DNA from: Alphaproteobacteria bacterium
GTDB lineage: Bacteria > Pseudomonadota > Alphaproteobacteria > Sphingomonadales > Sphingomonadaceae
Length of the DNA: 5,478 bases
Assembly (NCBI GenBank): GCA_018828205.1
Contig: JAHJWA010000079.1
Coordinates: forward strand, 1 to 5,478
Direction of reading: 5' to 3'
Position numbers and translations under genes: made by a program. The notes under the pieces were generated by a model. That model had not been told where the DNA came from and did not search any database. It was given only the letters and a program-made list of their open reading frames with translations. Positions 1 through 4,032 of this stretch are shown in pieces. The number at the start of each line of letters is the position of its first letter. Positions within the stretch are counted from its first letter, which is position 1.

Positions 1-1283
1 ATCTCCACCGCCGAGATCGCATCCTGCATGATGATATCCGCCCAACGCTGCGCGAGTTCGCGTCGGCGAGCCATGTACGCTGCCCGATTATACCGCAACT
101 CGGTTGCACTCATGCCCTTGGGCGTATGCGCCAACATGAGGTCGATGATTAGCCGATCAGCCAGCAGACGGACGTCAGTACCGACTTCCCGCTCGGCCTG
201 CTCGTTCATAATGGTCGAAAAACTTGACCGCCATCCGTGCGGTACATGCCGACCTTTGTAGCCTTCTCGGTTGTAAAGATAACCAATGGCGTTCTCGCTG
301 ATCGGTGAGAGTCCAGAGCGTGCGCCGGGGAAAACCAACGGAGATCTTCCGGTAAGCCAGCGAACCCCTCGCAGCGTTTCTACCGCCTGCACCGACAATG
401 GAACGGGATGGGTAAACGCCTCGTCGCTGCGCAGATGCAACTCCTGCTTGATCTTCTCCGCCGGCACGGTCCACAGCGCCTTGCTGATATCGCCATCGAC
501 ATCGCCCCAGTCGACGCCGGTGATATTTACCCATTCTAGGAAACGCACCATGCCAGGCCGTTGCGCGGTCAAAGCAAGAAAGCGAGCGGCAAGCCGGTTA
601 ACGGGCGAGGCGCCGGCGCGGTCGATATCCCCCATCAACGTGCAGATTGCGGCGACCGTGATCAACGCTGGATATCGCTTCGATGGCGGCAGTGGCTTCA
701 GCGCGTCGTTGATATCCAAAGCAGGGTTCTCGACCTTCGCACCCTCGGCATTGGCGTACCGGTAAATCGCAGCCACGCGCTGCTTGATGCGGCGCGAAGT
801 TTCGATCGCGCCGCGATTCTCGACTTTGCGCAAAATCGTGAGGAGTGTGGGCTTGTCGATTTCGGCCAGCGGCATGGCACCAAGATGCGGGAACACATCG
901 CGCTCAAGGCTAGTGATGACATCGTTGGCGTGGACTGGCTTCCAGCGTGGGAGTTGGAGTGCGTGCCATTCGCGTGCGACAACTTCGAACGATTTGGCCG
1001 AATTGCTTTCGCCTAGGAGTCGACCTCGCCTCGCGGCATGCCGGGGGTCGCGACCTTCTCGTAGTATCCTCTTCGCCTCGTCCCTCTTTTCACGTGCATC
1101 CGCTAGCGAGACCTCGGGGTAAGCGCCCAAGGTGAGCAACTGCTCCTTCTTGTCGAAGCGGTATTTGTATCGCCAGCTCTTGTGGCCCTTCGCTGACACA
1201 TGAAGATGGAGGCCGCGACTGTCGGTTAGCTTGTAGGCCTTACCTCTCACATCTGCAGCGCGCACTGCCTTGTCCGTGAGCAT
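1..1283 (-). CDS. P4-type tyrosine recombinase (genomic-island integrase), C-terminal end cut by window edge
   Basis: Site-specific DNA recombinase that would integrate and excise the island lying to the left. The frame stays open from ATG 1283-1281 to the window edge (427 codons), so only the last residues and the stop are missing. Residues 1-90 match the DUF4102 arm-binding domain (MLTDKAVRAA start, then LTLGAYPEVSLADAREKRDE). About 100-200 is the core-binding helical domain and 205-410 the catalytic domain. Catalytic residues are visible: Arg242 in TAQRPGMVR, a beta-hairpin lysine at 277 or 279 (PAEKIK), His349 and Arg352 in HGWRSSFSTIMNE, His386 in LAH, and the nucleophile Tyr398 in RYNRAAY (Tyr403 is the alternative). 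All are intact, so the enzyme could be active. A G-rich ribosome-binding stretch (GGGGGG, complement of 1290-1295) precedes the ATG; an in-frame GTG at 1307-1305 is a less likely start. It begins 158 bp from the 3' end of tRNA-Ser and is transcribed away from it. Its DNA is less G+C-rich than the genes to the right, as expected for transferred DNA. Confidence 0.93.
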   Translation of the reverse strand, partial: MLTDKAVRAADVRGKAYKLTDSRGLHLHVSAKGHKSWRYKYRFDKKEQLLTLGAYPEVSLADAREKRDEAKRILREGRDPRHAARRGRLLGESNSAKSFEVVAREWHALQLPRWKPVHANDVITSLERDVFPHLGAMPLAEIDKPTLLTILRKVENRGAIETSRRIKQRVAAIYRYANAEGAKVENPALDINDALKPLPPSKRYPALITVAAICTLMGDIDRAGASPVNRLAARFLALTAQRPGMVRFLEWVNITGVDWGDVDGDISKALWTVPAEKIKQELHLRSDEAFTHPVPLSVQAVETLRGVRWLTGRSPLVFPGARSGLSPISENAIGYLYNREGYKGRHVPHGWRSSFSTIMNEQAEREVGTDVRLLADRLIIDLMLAHTPKGMSATELRYNRAAYMARRRELAQRWADIIMQDAISAVE

Positions 1284-1441
1284 CCGATACCCCCCATCTA
1301 CAATCACATTACCCCCAATCTACCCCAACTTGCATTCGGATAAGGGTGGATGGAGACGGACGGCATAGAAGTCAGAAACCCCCTAATTGTAAAGCTTTTT
1401 AGCCCATTTCGGTCGGGATCGGATCGGCCTGGAAAGGCTAG
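1284..1441. other. Spacer between tRNA-Ser and integrase: island-end (att/arm) region
   Basis: This 158-bp AT-richer stretch has no convincing gene. It would carry the integrase promoter and arm-type binding sites of the island end. Seen directly: two near-identical 14-mers just upstream of the integrase ATG (listed separately), a partial inverted copy (GGGTGGAT, 1344-1351, against ATCTACCC, 1318-1325, 7 of 8 complementary) and a small AAAGCTTT palindrome at 1391-1398. On the minus strand TTTACA (1393-1388) resembles a -35 box, but no good -10 box sits at the right distance, so I do not call a promoter. Confidence 0.45.
1288..1323. repeat. Pair of 14-bp direct repeats upstream of the integrase
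   Basis: TACCCCCCATCTAC at 1288-1301 and TACCCCCAATCTAC at 1310-1323 match at 13 of 14 positions. They start 22 bp apart, about two helical turns. The first copy covers the integrase ribosome-binding region. Tandem short repeats on the same helix face beside an integrase are typical of integrase arm sites or of operators for a small excisionase or repressor; which one applies here is inference. Confidence 0.6.
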
Positions 1442-1462
1442 TGGCGGAGAGGGAGGGATTCG
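1442..1462. other. Probable island attachment site (att core) at the tRNA-Ser 3' end
   Basis: P4-type integrases commonly recombine at the 3' end of tRNA genes, using the T arm and acceptor stem as core. An intact integrase starts just beyond this tRNA and points away from it, the standard arrangement at one island end. The exact core boundaries cannot be set here because the second copy, expected at the far end of the island, lies outside the window to the left. Confidence 0.5.
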
Positions 1463-1531
1463 AACCCTCGGAACGCTTGCGCGCTCAACAGTTTTCGAGA
1501 CTGCCCCGTTCGACCACTCCGGCACCTCTCC
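1442..1531 (-). tRNA. tRNA-Ser (anticodon CGA), with encoded CCA
   Basis: Read on the minus strand, the acceptor stem GGAGAGG (1531-1525) pairs perfectly with CCTCTCC (1452-1446), followed by discriminator G (1445) and an encoded CCA (1444-1442). The anticodon loop is CTCGAAA between stems GCAGT and ACTGT, giving anticodon CGA, which reads UCG serine codons. A long variable arm (around GAGCGCGCAAGCGTTC) marks a class II tRNA, and the T arm GAGGG-TTCGAAT-CCCTC is perfect. The gene is complete although an integrase lies directly downstream of its 3' end, so integration evidently restored the tRNA sequence. Confidence 0.96.
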
Positions 1532-1660
1532 GCATCGCCATTGGGCGCACATTGGCGAGACAAAGCCCGCCTCCCGGTCGTTGGGAAGCCGCGCGCCTAG
1601 CCCAAGGTCCGGAGCGGAGCAAGCCGAAATATGGGCTGCGACCATGCAAAACGGGGGATG

Positions 1661-1676
1661 GTAACCACCCGGTTAC
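1661..1676. repeat. Perfect inverted repeat GTAACC-N4-GGTTAC upstream of hspQ
   Basis: GTAACC (1661-1666) and GGTTAC (1671-1676) are exact reverse complements around ACCC. The right arm ends on the first base of the CTTG -35 element of the putative heat-shock promoter. The symmetry and position suit an operator for a dimeric regulator. No known regulator is recognised, so the role is inference. Confidence 0.45.
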
Positions 1677-1703
1677 TTGTCACGCGCGCGCGGCACCCCA
1701 TAT
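1676..1703 (+). promoter_or_regulatory. Putative RpoH (heat-shock sigma) promoter of hspQ
   Basis: CTTGTC (1676-1681) and CCCCATAT (1696-1703) are separated by 14 bp. The known sigma-32 pattern is CTTGAA, 13-17 bp, CCCCATNT: the -10 half matches at every defined base and the -35 half keeps the essential CTTG. The product, HspQ, is a heat-shock protein, which supports the call. The expected transcription start is near 1710-1712, only a few bases before the hspQ ATG. Confidence 0.72.
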
Positions 1704-1714
1704 TCCTCGTTCTC

Positions 1715-2095
1715 ATGGATCGCGCCCAATTCTTTTCGCCCCAAGCCGGCCGCACCATCGATGCGCCCCAGCTGGCCCGCACCCGCTTCGCCATCGGCGA
1801 TGTCGTGCGTCACCGCATGTTCGATTTCCGCGGGGTGATCTTCGACATCGATCCGGTCTTCGCCAACAGCGAGGAATGGTATGATTCGATACCCGAGGGA
1901 ATTCGGCCCGACCGCAACCAGCCGTTCTACCACCTCTTCGCCGAAACCGACGAGTCGAGCTACACTGCCTATGTCAGCCAGCAGAACCTGGTGAGCGATT
2001 CGTTGGGCGGCCCGGTCGAGCATCCCGAGGTCGACCAGATGTTCGACCAGTTCGAGGACGGACGCTACCGTGTCCGTCGCTCGCTTACCCACTGA
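1715..2095 (+). CDS. hspQ: Heat shock protein HspQ (hemimethylated DNA-binding, YccV family)
   Basis: A 126-residue cytoplasmic protein. The family core is clear: FAIGDVVRHRMFDFRGVIFD at 25-44, EEWYDSIP at 53-60, QPFYHLFAE at 69-77 and AYVSQQNLV at 85-93. The known E. coli protein binds hemimethylated DNA, is induced by heat shock through sigma-32, and modulates Lon-dependent proteolysis. Length exceeds the roughly 105 residues of E. coli HspQ because of an N-terminal tail and the insert around the tryptophan; both look like alphaproteobacterial versions. The ATG at 1715 is preferred. An in-frame ATG at 1658 lies upstream of the putative RpoH promoter, and the residues it would add (MVTTRLLVTRARHP) resemble no part of the family. 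No Shine-Dalgarno sequence precedes 1715, which fits a leaderless mRNA. It converges on the ABC permease 39 bp downstream. Confidence 0.93.
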   Translation: MDRAQFFSPQAGRTIDAPQLARTRFAIGDVVRHRMFDFRGVIFDIDPVFANSEEWYDSIPEGIRPDRNQPFYHLFAETDESSYTAYVSQQNLVSDSLGGPVEHPEVDQMFDQFEDGRYRVRRSLTH

Positions 2096-2096
2096 G

Positions 2097-2134
2097 GGTT
2101 CGCGCTCGCGACGACCGCAGCCAAGCCGCGAACC
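2097..2134. terminator. Inverted repeat between convergent hspQ and ABC permease, possible bidirectional terminator
   Basis: GGTTCGCG (2097-2104) and CGCGAACC (2127-2134) pair perfectly around a 22-base loop. The repeat fills almost all of the 39-bp gap between two convergent stop codons. There is no T tract on either side, so intrinsic termination is uncertain. The placement suits mutual termination or 3'-end protection of both transcripts. Confidence 0.5.
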
Positions 2135-3040
2135 TCAGCTCTTGATCTTCCAGCCCGATTTGAGGAGCCGGTAGCACAATAGCGTCAGCAGCAGATTGAA
2201 CGCCGCGAGCCCCGCGCCGGCCCAGACGATCGCCTGGACGCCTTCGCCGATGTCGCTTTGCCCCAGGAAGCCGTAGCGAAACCCCGAAATCACATAGAAG
2301 AACGGGTTGAAGCGGCTGATCGTCTGGAACAGCGGCGCGAGGTTGTCGAGCACGTAGAAAGTGCCCGAAAGCAGGCTCAGCGGCGCGATGACGAAGTTGG
2401 TCACGGCGGCGTTGTGATCGAATTTCTCCGCCCAGATCGAGGCCAGCAGCCCCATCAACGCCAGCATCGCCGATCCCATCACCCCGAACCACACGATCGC
2501 CCAGGGGCTTTCGACATGCAGCCGAACCCCGGGGTAGAGCGCCATGGCCAACGCGACGGTGCAGCCCACCGCCAGCGCGCGGGTTATCGCGGCGGCGACG
2601 ATGCCGGTCATCAGCTCACCTTCGGAGAGCGGCGGCATCAGCAGGTCGATGATCGTGCCCTGGATCTTGCCCGAAAGCAGTGAGAAGCTGGAGTTGGCGA
2701 AGGCATTCTGCATCATCCCCATCACGATCAGCCCGGGGGCGACGAAATGGGCGAAGGGAACGCCCAGCACTTCACGCCCGCCGCGCCCCAGCGCGACGGT
2801 GAAAATGACCAGAAACAGCAGCGTGGTCACCGCGGGCGCCCAGATTGTCTGGGTCTGCACCTTGAGAAACCGGCGGACCTCCTTAATATAGAGGCTCCAC
2901 AGCCCGATGCGGTTGATGCCGGTGATCACCGGCTGACCGTGCGGCGCGAACCGGGGTCCTGCGCTGCCGCCACCGCTCTCGATGAGGGAGGGCGCGGCGC
3001 CTGCCGTGTCCGGGGCGGAGTTCGGGACTTGATCGGCCAT
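2135..3040 (-). CDS. ABC-2 type transporter permease (YadH-like)
   Basis: Inner-membrane permease of 301 residues that should pair with an ATP-binding subunit to export an unknown substrate. After a soluble Pro/Ser/Gly-rich N terminus (1-37) and an amphipathic stretch (WSLYIKEVRRFLK, 48-60), about six membrane segments follow: 66-84, 97-116, 145-169, 180-202, 212-231 and 267-291. The ABC-2 signature region is present (GKIQGTIIDLLMPPLSEGEL, 124-143), as is NPFFYVISGFRYGFLG (245-260). Length suits the family, E. coli YadH being somewhat shorter. Start: ATG 3040-3038 is the first methionine giving family-like length; the open frame continues upstream only as an antisense shadow of gcrA. Ribosome-binding signal is weak. 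An in-frame GTG at codon 38 is an alternative start that would remove the unusual N terminus. No ATPase gene is adjacent in the window, so its partner is encoded elsewhere. It is transcribed divergently from gcrA with an 87-bp gap. Confidence 0.9.
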   Translation of the reverse strand: MADQVPNSAPDTAGAAPSLIESGGGSAGPRFAPHGQPVITGINRIGLWSLYIKEVRRFLKVQTQTIWAPAVTTLLFLVIFTVALGRGGREVLGVPFAHFVAPGLIVMGMMQNAFANSSFSLLSGKIQGTIIDLLMPPLSEGELMTGIVAAAITRALAVGCTVALAMALYPGVRLHVESPWAIVWFGVMGSAMLALMGLLASIWAEKFDHNAAVTNFVIAPLSLLSGTFYVLDNLAPLFQTISRFNPFFYVISGFRYGFLGQSDIGEGVQAIVWAGAGLAAFNLLLTLLCYRLLKSGWKIKS

Positions 3041-3127
3041 GGGCGCGCGCCTACGTCGATGCAGCCCCGCTGACAAGCACGCTTCCGCGCAACCTGCCGG
3101 GCGCTTATGCAAAATGGAATGATCTGA
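3041..3127. promoter_or_regulatory. Divergent promoter region, ABC permease / gcrA, with a DnaA-box-like site
   Basis: This 87-bp gap must carry both start regions. TTATGCAAA at 3105-3113 matches the DnaA-box consensus TTATNCACA at 8 of 9 positions, 14 bp before the gcrA ATG. In Caulobacter, DnaA activates gcrA, so a DnaA site here would be meaningful, but one mismatch falls in the conserved CACA half. CTGACA at 3070-3075 resembles a -35 box but is too far from any -10-like hexamer. No GANTC site is present. GGA at 3116-3118 is the only ribosome-binding candidate for gcrA. Confidence 0.4.
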
Positions 3128-3856
3128 ATGAGCTGGACCGACGAACGCATCGCGACCTTGAAGAAGATGTGGGAAGGCGGCTCGACCGCCAGCCAGATCG
3201 CCGACGAGCTGGGCGGGGTCAGCCGCAATGCGGTGATCGGCAAGGCGCATCGCCTCGGGCTCAAGGCGCGCCCATCCCCGGTCAAGGCGGCCGAGAAGAA
3301 GGCTGCTGTCGTAAAGAAGGTCAAGCCCGCCGCGAAGCCGGCGGCCAAGAAACCTCAGGTCCGCGCGGATGCGCCGCCTGTCGAAGCTGCCCCCGCGCCG
3401 GCACCGAGCGCCCCGCCCCCGACACCCGGGACCGCGCGCCAGCCCGAGCCCGAAGCCGAACCCGCCGCCGATTCCTCGTCGAGCCATTCGCAGCCCCTGC
3501 CCAATCGTGCTGCCAACATGCCCAAGATCGTCTCCGTCGGACCCGGCGGCTTCCTGCGCCAGGGTCCGGGCGACCAGCAGCCGCCGATTCCTCCGGCTCC
3601 GCCGCGCCGGCTGGTACCGGCCAAGCCAAGCCCCGAGATCGCCGACAAGACCAGCCTGCTCGATCTGAGCGAGAAGGTCTGCCGCTGGCCGATGGGGCAT
3701 CCGGGCGAACCCGATTTTCACTTCTGCGGCACGCCGGTTAACCCCGGCTTCCCCTATTGCGTCGAACATTGCGGCCGCGCCTATCAGGCACAGCTGCCTC
3801 GCGGTTCGCGCCGGCCTCCGCCCCCGCTTCCCTTCGGCGGCCCGCGCGTTCGCTGA
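3128..3856 (+). CDS. gcrA: Cell-cycle transcriptional regulator GcrA
   Basis: Transcription factor of the alphaproteobacterial cell cycle. In Caulobacter it binds sigma-70 holoenzyme and activates promoters carrying CcrM-methylated GANTC sites. The protein has 242 residues. Residues 1-46 are the diagnostic DNA-binding domain, a helix-turn-helix-like segment starting MSWTDERIATLKKMW and running through SQIADELGGVSRNAVIGKAH. Residues 49-76 are a Lys/Ala tail. Residues 80-170 are Pro/Ala-rich and probably disordered. The C-terminal sigma-interacting domain covers about 175-223, with Cys185 (VCRWPMG), Cys200 (FHFCG), Cys211 and His214 (PYCVEH), then AYQ. A basic, Pro-rich tail closes it. Caulobacter GcrA has about 173 residues, so the extra length is nearly all linker. 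ATG 3128 gives exactly the canonical family N terminus. A strong terminator hairpin begins 12 bp after the stop, so it is probably monocistronic. Confidence 0.96.
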   Translation: MSWTDERIATLKKMWEGGSTASQIADELGGVSRNAVIGKAHRLGLKARPSPVKAAEKKAAVVKKVKPAAKPAAKKPQVRADAPPVEAAPAPAPSAPPPTPGTARQPEPEAEPAADSSSSHSQPLPNRAANMPKIVSVGPGGFLRQGPGDQQPPIPPAPPRRLVPAKPSPEIADKTSLLDLSEKVCRWPMGHPGEPDFHFCGTPVNPGFPYCVEHCGRAYQAQLPRGSRRPPPPLPFGGPRVR

Positions 3857-3867
3857 CCAGGAATCCA

Positions 3868-3910
3868 GCCGGCGGACCGCGTTGAAGCGGTTCGCCGGCG
3901 AGAGCCTTTG
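3868..3910 (+). terminator. Rho-independent-like terminator of gcrA
   Basis: GCCGGCGGACCGC (3868-3880) and GCGGTTCGCCGGC (3887-3899) form a 13-bp stem, 12 Watson-Crick pairs plus one G-U, closed by the 6-base loop GTTGAA. The downstream tract is only weakly T-rich (GAGAGCCTTTG), common for terminators in high-G+C genomes. It separates gcrA from the diguanylate cyclase gene. Confidence 0.8.
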
Positions 3911-4032
3911 CTCACCCGATAGTAACCAGTTCTCTTGACTCTCGCGACAGGTATGGTGGGGTAGTCTGGGGGACGGCTGGGTTCCGGCAATCGCGCCGGA
4001 GAAATGCCGCAGGGGGAGCGCAGTAGATCGTC
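3911..4032 (+). promoter_or_regulatory. Upstream region of the diguanylate cyclase gene: GANTC site, -35-like box, leader hairpin
   Basis: After the gcrA terminator this stretch should carry the promoter and leader of the cyclase gene. TTGACT (3935-3940) resembles a -35 box and overlaps a GANTC methylation site, GACTC (3937-3941). TATGGT (3952-3957) resembles a -10 box but is only 11 bp away, so the two cannot work together. A perfect 6-bp hairpin, TCCGGC (3983-3988) with GCCGGA (3995-4000), lies in the probable leader, ahead of a Shine-Dalgarno-like AGGGGGAG (4011-4018). Confidence 0.35.

Noticed and set aside
175..1135. Several open frames of 60-160 codons overlapping the integrase on both strands
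   Set aside because: The integrase frame is continuous with all catalytic motifs. The others carry no recognisable motifs.
1535..1558. TCGCCA / TGGCGA inverted repeat upstream of tRNA-Ser
   Set aside because: It is only 6 bp with a 12-base loop, not placed as an obvious promoter or operator, and is expected by chance in G+C-rich DNA.
1304..1664. Open frames across tRNA-Ser, such as those beginning at 1350 (+) and 1645 (-)
   Set aside because: They read through the tRNA gene and show the peptide pattern typical of tRNA-derived spurious frames.
2085..2683. Open frames of 135-141 codons overlapping the permease gene
   Set aside because: They are Arg/His/Gln-rich shadows. The permease frame encodes the recognisable membrane protein.
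3169..3741. 190-codon open frame on the plus strand within gcrA
   Set aside because: It is an Arg/Ala-rich frame-shifted reading of gcrA, which has clear domains in its own frame.
3041..3769. Upstream extension of the permease frame across gcrA on the minus strand
   Set aside because: The extra residues are Arg/Gly-rich shadow sequence antisense to gcrA. The ABC-2 family protein is complete from ATG 3040.
3935..3957. TTGACT with TATGGT as a sigma-70 promoter for the cyclase gene
   Set aside because: The spacer is only 11 bp, too short for a functional pair. TTGACT has no acceptable -10 partner at 16-18 bp.
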